The notes under the pieces were generated by a model, which saw only the letters and a program-made list of their open reading frames with translations, made no database searches and was not told the origin of the DNA. This document shows, in pieces, positions 1 through 8,762 of a stretch of 64,000 nt of DNA. The stretch is from positions 4,799,001-4,863,000 of the forward strand of contig NZ_CP122458.1 in assembly GCF_032598905.1 (NCBI RefSeq), written 5' to 3'. Source of the DNA: Streptomyces sp. 11x1 (GTDB lineage: Bacteria; Actinomycetota; Actinomycetes; Streptomycetales; Streptomycetaceae). The translations under genes were made by a program, and so were the position numbers. The stretch's first letter is position 1, and each line of letters opens with the position of its first letter.

Positions 1-993
1 CACGACAAGTGGGGCAAGTCCCTGGCGGCCGGCGACTTCGACGGCGACGGGACGGAGGACCTCGCGGTCGGGGCCACGTCGAGCACGATCCACGTCTTCA
101 AGGCCGGCATCAGCAAGTCCGGCACCGCGGGCGGCCGCTACACCGTCAAACCGCCCATCATGTCGGGCGACGGCACCGGCCCGCTCAACCTCACCGCGGG
201 CGACGTCAACGGCGACAAGCGGACCGACCTGATCGTCGACGGCTTCGAGACGGACAGCGCGTACAACTGGAACGCCAACTACTACGTTCCCGGCACCGCC
301 ACCGGCCTGAAGGCCGCGTCGGCGCAGAAGCTGAAGCCCGGCATCATCACCGGCATCGGTGACGTCAACGGCGACGGGTACGGCGACATCGTGACCGGCT
401 CCGAGTGGGACCCGTCGAAGGACGGCAGCGAGCCCTCCGTGCCCGAGTCCGCCACCGGTGGCAAGGTCCACATCGTCTACGGCTCGGCCGACGGGCCCGC
501 CGGGGCCACCTCGGTCACCCAGAACTCCGGCAACGTCCCCGGTTCCTCCGAGCGTGGCGACTTCTTCGGCAACGAGATCTCGCTCGGCGACATCAACGGC
601 GACGGCTTCCAGGACCTGGTGGTGGGCGCGGCCGGCGAGAACCTGAACGGCGTCGTCAACACGGGCGCGGTGACGGTCCTCTACGGCTCGGCCTCCGGCG
701 TCAACACCACTTCCGGGTACCAGTACTTCGCCCAGTCCACGGCGGGCGTCCCCGGCTCGGACGAGAAGGACGACTTCTTCGGCTCCGAGGTCAAGCTCAC
801 CGACGTCACGGGCGACGGCCGGGCGGACCTGACGGTCGGCGCGTACGGCGAGAACGGCGGCAACGGCTCGGTCGTCTACCTGCCCTCCAACGGCTCGAAG
901 ATCACCACGAGCGGCTCGCGCTCCCTGTCGACGTCCTCGGTCGGCGTCTCGACGGACGCGGCCCCGCTGTTCGGCGGCAACGCGGCCAACTGA
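1..993 (+). CDS. FG-GAP repeat secreted protein (5'-truncated by window edge)
   Basis: The reading frame is open from base 1, so the N-terminus lies upstream. The visible 330 residues hold successive FG-GAP/VCBS repeats with calcium-loop motifs of the form DxDGDGxxDL (for example DFDGDGTEDLAV, DVNGDGYGDIV, DINGDGFQDLV). These build an integrin-alpha-like beta-propeller in exported proteins. The copy at 51243-52697 is its closest relative in the window: the block GGRY-GPLNL-GIIT-DGYGDIV is shared in the same order. Substrate or partner is unknown. It is the first of four + strand paralogues up to 7303. Confidence 0.9.
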   Translation, partial: HDKWGKSLAAGDFDGDGTEDLAVGATSSTIHVFKAGISKSGTAGGRYTVKPPIMSGDGTGPLNLTAGDVNGDKRTDLIVDGFETDSAYNWNANYYVPGTATGLKAASAQKLKPGIITGIGDVNGDGYGDIVTGSEWDPSKDGSEPSVPESATGGKVHIVYGSADGPAGATSVTQNSGNVPGSSERGDFFGNEISLGDINGDGFQDLVVGAAGENLNGVVNTGAVTVLYGSASGVNTTSGYQYFAQSTAGVPGSDEKDDFFGSEVKLTDVTGDGRADLTVGAYGENGGNGSVVYLPSNGSKITTSGSRSLSTSSVGVSTDAAPLFGGNAAN

Positions 994-1024
994 CGCGGAC
1001 GACCGCACAGGCACCACCGGACTC

Positions 1025-1056
1025 GGGCCCGCATCCACCACCCCGGATGCGGGCCC
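1025..1056 (+). terminator. Rho-independent-type hairpin after the first FG-GAP gene
   Basis: A perfect 12-bp stem (GGGCCCGCATCC with GGATGCGGGCCC) encloses an 8-nt loop 32 nt after the stop codon. A pyrimidine tract follows rather than a clean T-run, as is usual in Streptomyces. Confidence 0.8.
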
Positions 1057-1084
1057 TCCCTCCTCCCCCTTTGGAGCCCTCCCC

Positions 1085-2539
1085 GTGCGCAGCAGCCGCA
1101 CCAGCCTCCTGACGACCACTCTCACCACAGCCCTTGCCACCGCCCTCCTGACGACCCTCCCGACGGCCTCCGCGACGGCAGCCCCCGCCAAGTACGCCGA
1201 CGACTTCGACGGTGACGGGTATCGCGACCTGGCGATCGGCATGCCGGAGCAGACCGTGGGCGGGAAGAGGCTGGCCGGCTCGGTCCTGGTGACATTCGGT
1301 TCAGCCAAGGGGCTGACCTCCAGGAAGATCCACGTCACCCAGAACTCGACCGGTGTCCCCGGGGCTGCCGAGTCGCAGGACCGCTTCGGCTCGGCTCTGT
1401 CGAGCGGGGACCTGGACGGTGACGGGTACGCCGACCTCGTCGTCAGCAGTGACTCGGAGAGCGTGGGGGGCCAGACCGCGCGTGGCATGGTCACGGTTCT
1501 GTGGGGCGGCGCCAGGCCCTTCCGCAGCGGTACGGCGCTCGCCGCCTCGCCCCTCTCGGGTCGTGACGACTTCCTGGGGAACGACGTCGCGGTGGGCGAC
1601 TTCGTCGGTGACGCGGCGCCCGACATCGCGGTCGCGGACCTGTCGAGCGTCTGGCTGTACGAGGGCGGCATCAGCCGCACGGCCACGCCCGCTCCCGTTC
1701 GCGCCGTGGTCCAGGGCCATGACGGCATCGGTATCGCCCAACTCGCCGCCGGGGACTTCACGGGCGGCGGCAAGGACGAACTGGCCGTGACCGGACCGGC
1801 GGCGACACTGGTCTACGCCGCGGGGAACGCGAGCACACCGACCGTCGAGGACTTCTACAACCGCAGGACACTCATCGGCGGGGAGTCGGTGGCCACCGGC
1901 GACCTCGACGGCGACGGCCGCGACGACCTCGCCATCGGCCGCTTCCTCTTCCATATCGGCAACGGACTGAAGGACCCCAGCGCCAAGGCCGGTTATGTGA
2001 TGGTGCACTACGGCAGCGCGAGCGTCGCGGGCGGCCTGGACCGCCGGCGTCACGTCTACCACCAGGGCACCTCCGGCATCCCCGGCGGCAATGAGGCCGA
2101 GGACCTCTTCGGTGCTTCTCTGTCGATCGGCGACGTCACGGGCGACGGCCGCGCCGAGTTGGCGATGGGCGTGCCCTACGAGTCACTGCCCCGCGCCGAG
2201 CGGGGCGGTGACGTCCTCCTGCTGCGCGGCGGGCCGAACGGCCTGACCACCGCGGGGGCCAAGCGCTTCTCCCAGAACACTCCCGGGATCCCTGGCACGG
2301 CGGAGCACAACGACGAATTCGGCTCCCAGCTCCGCCTCGTCGACTTCGACCGTGACCGCAAGGCCGACCTGGCCGTCTCGGCACCGTACGAGGACCCCTA
2401 CCGGAACGAGGGCAGCGGTGCCGTCTGGCAGCTGCACGGCACGGGGTCCGGCCTGACCGTGAAGGGCGCCGACGTCTTCGGCCCCAAGGACTACGGCATC
2501 CCCCGGGGCTCCGGCCTCGGCATCGCATTCAACCGCTGA
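1085..2539 (+). CDS. FG-GAP repeat secreted protein
   Basis: A 484-residue exported protein. The GTG start is preceded by GGAG at 1073-1076. Residues 1-33 form a signal peptide (Arg-containing N-region, long Ala/Leu/Thr core, likely cleavage after ATAAPA). The mature part is five to seven FG-GAP repeats, with loops such as DFDGDGYRDLAI, DLDGDGYADLV, DLDGDGRDDLAI and DVTGDGRAEL. The protein is expected to fold as a calcium-stabilised beta-propeller outside the cell. Its ligand is unknown. It belongs to the same paralogue array as the genes at 1, 2603 and 5828. Confidence 0.9.
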   Translation: MRSSRTSLLTTTLTTALATALLTTLPTASATAAPAKYADDFDGDGYRDLAIGMPEQTVGGKRLAGSVLVTFGSAKGLTSRKIHVTQNSTGVPGAAESQDRFGSALSSGDLDGDGYADLVVSSDSESVGGQTARGMVTVLWGGARPFRSGTALAASPLSGRDDFLGNDVAVGDFVGDAAPDIAVADLSSVWLYEGGISRTATPAPVRAVVQGHDGIGIAQLAAGDFTGGGKDELAVTGPAATLVYAAGNASTPTVEDFYNRRTLIGGESVATGDLDGDGRDDLAIGRFLFHIGNGLKDPSAKAGYVMVHYGSASVAGGLDRRRHVYHQGTSGIPGGNEAEDLFGASLSIGDVTGDGRAELAMGVPYESLPRAERGGDVLLLRGGPNGLTTAGAKRFSQNTPGIPGTAEHNDEFGSQLRLVDFDRDRKADLAVSAPYEDPYRNEGSGAVWQLHGTGSGLTVKGADVFGPKDYGIPRGSGLGIAFNR

Positions 2540-2602
2540 CCGCGCGACGTCGGGCCGCTGCGGAGGCGATCCCTGTTGCGGGCCCATGCCCCAGGAGGGC
2601 CC

Positions 2603-4005
2603 ATGCCCCGCAGCACCAGACTCCTCCGCACCGCCCTGGCCACCGCGACGGCGACCCCCCTCACCGGCGCCTGTTGAGCCTGGCCACGGCTGCCCCGGCC
2701 GCCGCCGCGCCCGCCAAGTACGCCGACGACTTCAACGGCGACGGCCACCGCGACCACGCGGTCCACTCGTACGGCACCGACACCCGCTTCTCCAAGGGCG
2801 GTGGCATCCTGGTCACCTTCGGCACGGCGAACGGCCCCGGTACGAAGACGCAGTTCGTCGACCAGGCGAGCGAGGGTGTCCCCGGCGCCGACGAGAGCGA
2901 CGACCTCTTCGGTGACGTCCGGGTGGCCGCCGACTTCAACAAGGACGGCTACGGCGACCTCGCGGTCTCCGCCAACGGCGAGGACGTCGGCAAAGCCAAG
3001 GACAACGGCACGGTGACGATCCTCTGGGGAAGCGCGAAGGGCCTCTCCGGCGGCACCACCCTCCCGTTCAAGGGCCCGAAGGGCGTCTCCGGCAGGGCGG
3101 TCGACTTCGCCACCGGCGACTTCGACGGCGACGGCCACCAGGACCTGGCCCTGGTGCGCGACAGCAAGACGTACGTCTACCGGGGCGCGATCACGAGATC
3201 GGGGGTCAAGGGCTCGGTGACGGTCCTGGACAAGGACACGTCGAGCTTCTACGCCACGGCCCTCGTCTCCGGCAAGGTCGACAAGGACGGCAGGACCGAC
3301 GTGGTCGTCATCGGCGACGTGGTGTACCCGGAGTACATCGCCTCCGACGCCTGGTTCGTCAAGGGCGGCAAGGCGAAGCTGTACCCCGGCAAGACGCTGC
3401 GCCTGGAGCGCCAGAACGGCAACGGCGGCCAGGCCGAACGCGGCGGCGACGGCGTCATCGCCGACTTCGACAAGGACGGCTACGGCGACATCGCCATCGG
3501 CACCGAGATCCACGACCGTGGCACGGGCCGCGTATCGGTCTGGTACGGCGCCGCGTCCGGCCCGTCGCGCAGCGCCCGTTTCACCCAGAACACCGCCGGG
3601 ATCGCGGGCGGCGCGGAGCGCGGCGACTGGTTCGGCGCCTCGGTCTCCGCCGGTGACGTGAACGGCGACGGTTACCGCGACCTGGCGATCGGCGTACCCG
3701 GCGAGACCATCGACGGCGCCGACGAGGCGGGCGGGGTGCACGTCCTGTACGGCGCCAAGTCGGGCCTGGGGGCCAAGGGTTCGCAGTGGTTCGCCCGCAA
3801 CTCCCCGGGCGTACCGGGCTCCCTGGCCACCGGCGACTACGTCGGCCACACGGTCCGCCTCCGCGACACCGACCGCGACGGCAGGGCGGACCTGTACGTC
3901 ATGGGCGACAACGGCTCGCTGCGCCTGCCGGGCACCTCGAAGGGCGTCACGACAACGGGCGTGCAGCTGGTGAACGGTGACGTGGTCGCGGGAATGCTTC
4001 AGTAA
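2603..4005 (+). CDS. FG-GAP repeat secreted protein with a frameshift inside the signal peptide
   Basis: The natural start is ATG 2603, preceded by AGGAGGG. It encodes a signal-peptide beginning (MPRSTRLLRTALATATATPL) that runs into TGA at 2675. The frame one base back continues as LLSLATAAPAAAAPAKYADDF and is open to 4005. Loss of one base near 2669-2674 explains the break; otherwise translation would have to begin at TTG 2674 with half a signal peptide. The mature part has FG-GAP loops (DFNGDGHRDHAV, DFDKDGYGDIAI, DVNGDGYRDLAI). The 3' end overlaps the convergent DUF397 gene by 7 bp. A sequencing or assembly error is a real alternative to inactivation. Confidence 0.8.
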
Positions 4006-4205
4006 CGCGGCTCGCGTATCGCACGTATGAGGGCGGCGAGCCCGGCGGGGGTGGAGCGCACGACCTGGCCGGGCTCCTCGCTTTCGCGGAGGCGGAGGGT
4101 TCCGCGATGGGCGGCGATCTCAAGGCAGTTGGCCGCATCGCCGCCGCTGGAGAACGAGGACTTCCGCCACACCATGCCGTCCGCCATGCCCTGACCCCTC
4201 AGCAT
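3999..4205 (-). CDS. DUF397 domain protein
   Basis: A 68-residue protein with the family signature VWRKSSFSS followed by NCLEIA. DUF397 proteins are small partners encoded next to XRE/DUF5753 regulators in actinomycetes. They are thought to act in development or secondary metabolism by pairing with that regulator. The ATG start lies inside the stop region of the DUF5753 gene (ATGCTGA), so translation is coupled. An internal ATG six codons later (MADGMVW) is another possible start. Confidence 0.88.
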   Translation of the reverse strand: MLRGQGMADGMVWRKSSFSSGGDAANCLEIAAHRGTLRLRESEEPGQVVRSTPAGLAALIRAIREPRY

Positions 4206-4642
4206 TCTCGTACGAGTCGGTGGATGAACTCCCGGGACTCTACGACCTCCAACGCCGCCGCCTCCACCTTGCGCAGCACCTCCCGGTATCGCACGAGCTG
4301 AGCCTCCGCGTCCAGGAAAGCGCTGCCGTGCTGGCTGTCCACCATGGCGGTGTCGAGGCGTGGAACCGGCCCGCCCGCGTACACCACCGGATCGACGACC
4401 CCGGCGAAACCGTCCACATCGAACGGCACGACACGCACCGCGACTTCGCTCTCCAACAGATGCGACAACTGCTCCCGAGCCACCTTCCGGTCGGCCACCC
4501 GGATCCGCAGCGCCGCCTCATGCACCAACGCCAGGTACCGCACACCCTCCAGAGCCCGCTGCCGACGCAACCTGAACTCCACCCGAGTCTCCAGCCCCTC
4601 CTCCGAAATACGCTGCGGAATATCGGGACCCCGGAAGCGCAC
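4199..4642 (-). pseudogene. DUF5753 remnant of an XRE-family regulator, helix-turn-helix missing
   Basis: The C-terminal part matches the DUF5753 ligand-domain pattern (ISEEGLETRVEFRLRRQRAL, HEAALRIRV, QLSHLLE, VRVVPF, LVRYREVL, ALEVVESREFI). A normal XRE-DUF5753 protein has about 270-290 residues with an N-terminal HTH. Here the homology stops around 4640. The frame beyond that point runs antisense through the HATPase gene and does not look like an HTH. The likely start, if any, is GTG 4642 (147 residues). A deletion seems to have removed the HTH and the divergent promoter region while leaving the DUF397 gene coupled behind it. Confidence 0.7.
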
Positions 4643-4723
4643 CGCCCCGCCCTGCCACGGCGGCCGCGACAGAGCCACCGCCCACCACCCCAGCGCCCCC
4701 ACCCCTCCGTACCGGGAGACCCC

Positions 4724-5122
4724 ATGCGCACCGCCTGGGAGTACACCCTCTACATCCCCCACGACCCCCGCGCCGTGGCGATCAGCCGCCGCACCCTCCG
4801 CGACATCCTCACCACCCACACCCTCCCCGCCCTCGTCGAACCGGCGGAGCTGCTGGCCTCCGAACTCCTCACCAACGCCCTGCGCCACACCACCGGCCCG
4901 GCGGCCCTGAAGCTCCGCCAGTCCGGCCGCTCCTTCCGCCTGGGCGCCTGGGACACGGACCCGACACCTCCGACGATCACCACCCCCGCCCGCACCCCCA
5001 CCTCCGGCCGAGGCCTGCATCTCGTCGACGCCTACGCGGACGACTGGGGGTGGTTCACGGTGAACGGGAACAGCGGAAAGTACATCTGGTGTGAACTGGG
5101 TACGGAGTTGAAGCCCGGCTGA
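4724..5122 (+). CDS. ATP-binding protein, HATPase_c_2 (RsbW/anti-sigma-like)
   Basis: A 132-residue single-domain histidine-kinase-like ATPase. The N-box is SELLTNALRHT (around residue 45) and the G-box is GRGLHLVDAYADDWGW (around residue 95). Single-domain HATPases of this type act as anti-sigma factors or regulatory kinases in Streptomyces and commonly sit divergently from XRE-DUF5753/DUF397 operons, as here. ATG 4724 was chosen because GGGAG lies 6 nt upstream; the longer open frame before it has no such signal. Its target is unknown. Confidence 0.85.
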   Translation: MRTAWEYTLYIPHDPRAVAISRRTLRDILTTHTLPALVEPAELLASELLTNALRHTTGPAALKLRQSGRSFRLGAWDTDPTPPTITTPARTPTSGRGLHLVDAYADDWGWFTVNGNSGKYIWCELGTELKPG

Positions 5123-5311
5123 AGCCGCTCAGGCCCTGCCGCCGGCGTGGCAGAACTGACCGCACCCCCCATTTCCCCTCGCGCCTACCGGCCCCCAACC
5201 AGCCCCTCCTCCTGGCCCGCACCCAGCCTTGACCTGCGAAGCACCCCACCAGCGGCGATAATCACACAAAAGGAGCACAACAGACAGGAACCCGGAAAGT
5301 AGGCGGTCCCC

Positions 5312-5707
5312 ATGGCCGAACACCCGAACGCAGCGCTCGTCCGCAAGGGCTACGACGCCTTCACCCGAGGCGACATGGACACCCTCCGCTCCCTGATGGC
5401 CGCGGACTGTACGCACCACGTCCCCGGCAGCCACCTGCTGTCGGGCGACCACAAGGGGCAGGACTCGATCATCGGCATGTACCAGCGCCTCTTCGAGGAG
5501 ACCGGCGGCACGTTCGACGTCACCCTCAGCCATGTGTGCGTGGACGGCCGGGGCCACGCCGTCTCCGTACACCGCTACACCGCCGAGCGCGGCGGCAAGC
5601 GGATCGAGCAGAACGGCTGCCTCGTCTTCCGGATCGTCGGAGAGAAGTTCACGGACATCGACGAGTGCCAGGAGGACATGGACAAGGAGGCGGACTTCTG
5701 GTCCTAG
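5312..5707 (+). CDS. Nuclear transport factor 2 / SnoaL-like protein
   Basis: A 131-residue protein beginning NAALVRKGYDAFTRGD, then CTHHVPGSHLLSGDHKG and DIDECQEDMDKEADFWS. This is the usual cone-shaped NTF2-like/SnoaL fold pattern. No substrate can be assigned; relatives include polyketide cyclases and many uncharacterised stress proteins. The upstream 190 bp contains TTGACC (5229) and GATAAT (5257), but their 22-bp spacing is too long for a standard promoter. It is transcribed alone between the HATPase gene and an FG-GAP gene. Confidence 0.85.
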   Translation: MAEHPNAALVRKGYDAFTRGDMDTLRSLMAADCTHHVPGSHLLSGDHKGQDSIIGMYQRLFEETGGTFDVTLSHVCVDGRGHAVSVHRYTAERGGKRIEQNGCLVFRIVGEKFTDIDECQEDMDKEADFWS

Positions 5708-5827
5708 CCCTAGCCCCTCCCGGCTCCGGTACTACAACCCCGCACGGCCTCCAGGTGTCACACAGGTGAACCAGCCGAACCAGGCCAGCACCCCACCCCG
5801 ATATCCGGCCATCACCTGGAGCCCCCC

Positions 5828-7303
5828 GTGCACAGACGGACATACGCCCTGGCCGCCGCCACCGTGGCGACCGCCACCACGGCGGCCCTCGCCCTCACCC
5901 TGGCGCCGGCCGCCACCGCCGCCCCCTCCGCCGCCGCCGTGACCAGCGATTTCAACGGTGACGGCTACGCGGACCTCGCCGTCGGCGTCCCCGACGCGAC
6001 CGTGAACGGCAAGGCCAGGGCCGGCTATGTGAACCTCGTCTGGGGCGGGGCCAAGGGCCTGGGCAGGTACGGCAGCATCCGGGTCAGCCAGGCCACCGCC
6101 GAGGTCCCCGGCACCCCCGAGGCCGGCGACCGCTTCGGCGCCTCCGTGCTGCTCGCGGACCTGAGCGGCGACGGCCTCGCCGAGCTGATCGTCGGCGCGC
6201 CCGGCGAGGACGTCACCGGCCGGGGCGCGGACGCGGGCACGGTCACCGTCGTCGGCGGCGCGCGGAGCGGCACGGGCCCGGCGTCGAACGCCCTCACCGG
6301 CACATCGGGGAACGCGGCGTACGGCTGGTCGGTCGCGGCGGCGGACCTGACCGGCGACGGCGGCCGGGACCTCGTGGTCGGCGGCCGGGACAAGGTCGTC
6401 GTGCGGGCCGCCGTCGACAACGGCGAGGACCTGGTCGTCACCACCGTCCTCGCCACGCCCATGGGCGGCCGCGCCCCGGTCCTCGCCACCGGCGACTTCA
6501 CCGCCGACGGCACGGACGACCTCGCCCTCGCCTACTACACGATCGACGCCCCCTTCACCCAGTCCCACGTACGGCTGTGGTCCTGGGACGAGGCCGAGCG
6601 CCGCATGGCCAACGTCTGGAACTCCGACAACGGCGCCGCCTCCGCGCTCGCCGTCGGCGACTTCGACGGGGACGGACTGGACGACCTGGCCCTCGGCGAG
6701 TGCCGCGAGATCGCCGACGAGAACATCGACGACCCGTGCGGCCCCGAGTCGTACGCCAAGGGCGGCGGCATCCACCTCCTCTACGGCGACAAGAACTCCT
6801 TCGGCCTGCGCACCCAGACCCTCAACCAGGACACCGTCGGCGTCCACGGTGTCGCCGAGGACGGCGACCGCTTCGGCGCCTCCCTCGCCGTACTGGACTG
6901 GAACCACGACGGCCGCGACGACCTGGTCGTGGGCGCCCCGGGCGAGGCCATCGGCGCCCGCACGGCGGCCGGCGCGATGACGTTCCTGCTGAGCCACGAG
7001 GGCGGCATCGTCGACCGCTTCGGCGAGGCCACCTCCGTCCCGTACCACCAGGACCGGCCCAAGGTCCCCGGCGTGGCGGAGACGAACGACGCCTTCGGCA
7101 CCGCCGTCGCCACCGGCGACTACGACAAGGACGGCACCCCGGACACGGCCGTCGGCGCCCCGGGCGAGAACGCGAAGTCCGGCGGCGTCTGGGTCTTCCC
7201 GAAGACCTCGGTCAACGGCTCCTACGCCCTCACTCCGAAGAACCTGGGCCTGCCGTCCCCGGCGTCGGCCCTGTCGTACGGCAGGTACGTCAGCAGCCGT
7301 TGA
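5828..7303 (+). CDS. FG-GAP repeat secreted protein
   Basis: A 491-residue exported protein. The GTG start follows GGAG at 5818, the same start context (GGAGCCC...GTG) as the gene at 1085. The signal peptide is about residues 1-33 (MHRRTYALAAATVATATTAA, cleavage near TAAPS). Repeats carry DFNGDGYADLAV, DFDGDGLDDLAL, DWNHDGRDDLVV and DYDKDGTPDTAV loops. A segment around residues 290-320 has an insert with two cysteines (GECREIA, DPCGPES) not seen in the neighbouring paralogues. Function beyond an extracellular propeller is unknown. Confidence 0.9.
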   Translation: MHRRTYALAAATVATATTAALALTLAPAATAAPSAAAVTSDFNGDGYADLAVGVPDATVNGKARAGYVNLVWGGAKGLGRYGSIRVSQATAEVPGTPEAGDRFGASVLLADLSGDGLAELIVGAPGEDVTGRGADAGTVTVVGGARSGTGPASNALTGTSGNAAYGWSVAAADLTGDGGRDLVVGGRDKVVVRAAVDNGEDLVVTTVLATPMGGRAPVLATGDFTADGTDDLALAYYTIDAPFTQSHVRLWSWDEAERRMANVWNSDNGAASALAVGDFDGDGLDDLALGECREIADENIDDPCGPESYAKGGGIHLLYGDKNSFGLRTQTLNQDTVGVHGVAEDGDRFGASLAVLDWNHDGRDDLVVGAPGEAIGARTAAGAMTFLLSHEGGIVDRFGEATSVPYHQDRPKVPGVAETNDAFGTAVATGDYDKDGTPDTAVGAPGENAKSGGVWVFPKTSVNGSYALTPKNLGLPSPASALSYGRYVSSR

Positions 7304-7351
7304 GCGCTCGCCGGCACGGCCGCCGACCTGCGCGGAGGCCGTGACCGGCCC

Positions 7352-7387
7352 ACCACCGGACCGACCACCGGACCGACCACCGGGCCG
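7352..7387. repeat. Three tandem 12-mers after an FG-GAP gene
   Basis: Three copies of ACCACCGGACCG (one base changed in the third) sit in the 208-bp gap between the FG-GAP and Yip1 genes. A short imperfect hairpin (CACGGCC/GGCCGTG) precedes them. No function is visible. Confidence 0.7.
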
Positions 7388-7511
7388 ACCCCGCCCCACC
7401 CCTCACACATCCCTGACGATCCCTTAGGGGATGTCACAGCTCGGCCGCAAAGCCGGGCCGGTTGGTCCCGGCCCGGCACGCGACCGTCCGGGACCAGGTA
7501 CGTTCGATGAC

Positions 7512-8513
7512 GTGGCTGGATTCAGGATCGGACGCGGCCGGGACAACGGCGCTCCTCAAGCGCGACCGCACAACCCTCCGTACGGACAGCAGGCCCCGCA
7601 GGTCGGCGGCCCGTCGTACGGCTACCCCCAGACGCCCCCGGGACCGCCGTACGGCGGCGGGCGCGGCGGTCAGGGCGGCTGGCCCCAGACGCACGGCGGT
7701 GGACGCCCCGGCGGCTACGGGCCCCAGGGCAACCACGGAGGCCATGGGGGCCATGGGGGCCATGGGGGCCACGGGGGCCACGGGGGCCATGGCGGGCACG
7801 GGAACCACGGCGAGCCGGAGTACTTCGGCGACGACGGCGGGCACCCCCAGGGCGGCCCGGACCCGTACGCGGCCAACAACCCGGGCCACACCCAGATGTT
7901 CTCCGTCGGCGAGGACCCGTACCAGCAGGGCGACACCTACCGCGCGGGCAACGCCCCGGCGGCGCCGCTCGGCCCGCGGCTGCCCTGGAAGGCGCTCCTC
8001 AAGGGCATCATCACCAGCCCGAACCAGACGTTCCTGGTGATGCGCGACTACGCGGTGTGGGGCCCCGCCCTTCTCGTGACGTTCCTGTACGGCCTGCTGG
8101 CCGTCTTCGGCTTCGACGCCGCACGCGAAGAGGCGATCAAGGCGACGCTCTCGGCGGCCGTGCCGATCGTGCTCGTGACCGGCGTGACGATGGTGGTCAG
8201 CATCTTCGTCCTGGGCGTGGTCACCCACACCCTCGCCCGGCAGCTCGGCGGCGACGGCGCCTGGCAGCCGACCGTCGGCCTCTCCATGCTGATCATGACC
8301 CTCACGGACGCGCCGCGCCTGGTCGTCGCGATGTTCGCGGGCGGCGACGCCTCCTTCGTCCAGATCCTCGGCTGGATCACCTGGGTCGCCGCGGGCGCCC
8401 TGCTGACCATGATGGTCGCCAAGTCCCACGACCTCCCGTGGCCGAAGGCCCTGGGCGCCTCGGCGATCCAGCTGGTGGCGATCCTGTCCCTGATCAAGCT
8501 GGGCACGTTCTAG
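7512..8513 (+). CDS. Yip1 domain membrane protein with Pro/Gly/His-rich N-terminus
   Basis: A 333-residue protein. Residues 1-150 are low-complexity (NPPYGQQAP, PPGPPYGG, then tandem GHG units) and probably disordered. From about residue 160 (LPWKALLKGIITSPNQTFLV) follows a Yip1-type domain with about five transmembrane helices, ending GASAIQLVAILSLIKLGTF. GTG 7512 (VAGFRIGRGRDN) is preferred over ATG 7431 because the intervening residues look non-coding and the family usually starts with AGFRIGRGRD. Start choice is uncertain since no strong ribosome site precedes it. Yip1 proteins are membrane proteins of unknown role in bacteria. Confidence 0.82.
   Translation: MAGFRIGRGRDNGAPQARPHNPPYGQQAPQVGGPSYGYPQTPPGPPYGGGRGGQGGWPQTHGGGRPGGYGPQGNHGGHGGHGGHGGHGGHGGHGGHGNHGEPEYFGDDGGHPQGGPDPYAANNPGHTQMFSVGEDPYQQGDTYRAGNAPAAPLGPRLPWKALLKGIITSPNQTFLVMRDYAVWGPALLVTFLYGLLAVFGFDAAREEAIKATLSAAVPIVLVTGVTMVVSIFVLGVVTHTLARQLGGDGAWQPTVGLSMLIMTLTDAPRLVVAMFAGGDASFVQILGWITWVAAGALLTMMVAKSHDLPWPKALGASAIQLVAILSLIKLGTF
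7738..7802 (+). repeat. In-frame 9-bp tandem repeat (Gly-His-Gly units)
   Basis: About seven copies of GGCCAYGGG within the Yip1 gene encode consecutive GHG units. The array is a likely slippage site, and the poly-His/Gly stretch could bind metal. Confidence 0.85.
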
Positions 8514-8575
8514 GCAGACACGAGGCAGACACGACGGTCGCGGCAGGTACGCGACGAGTGGGACGAGCGATACGA

Positions 8576-8612
8576 GTGAGGGGCTCCGGGCGAGAAGCCG
8601 GGAGCCCCTCAC
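8576..8612 (+). terminator. Terminator after the Yip1 gene
   Basis: A perfect 12-bp stem (GTGAGGGGCTCC/GGAGCCCCTCAC, 13-nt loop) is followed by a T-rich tract (TTTCTTTGCTTCTTTG). Confidence 0.88.
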
Positions 8613-8762
8613 TTTCTTTGCTTCTTTGCCTGCATGGCCGTCCCTCTCTCCGACGGTGGCCGGAGCGGGCCGAGTCGACTGTGTGATGATGCTCGAAAAT
8701 CACAGTCGACAACGACCGGCCCTGGGGCGGGACCGGGTATGCGAGAAGGGCGGGGGCCCGGC

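Noticed and set aside
5229..5262. TTGACC and GATAAT as a sigma-70 promoter for the NTF2-like gene
   Set aside because: Spacing is 22 bp, outside the usual range.
5732..7399. Long antisense frames over the FG-GAP genes (also 1301-2062, 2491-3849, 49778-51436 and 51258-52748)
   Set aside because: They are complements of the DGDG repeat codons, giving V/G/A-rich strings with no ribosome site or family pattern.
7738..7802. Short regularly spaced repeats considered as a CRISPR-like array
   Set aside because: Units are 9 bp without spacers, in frame within a protein gene, and code Gly-His-Gly.
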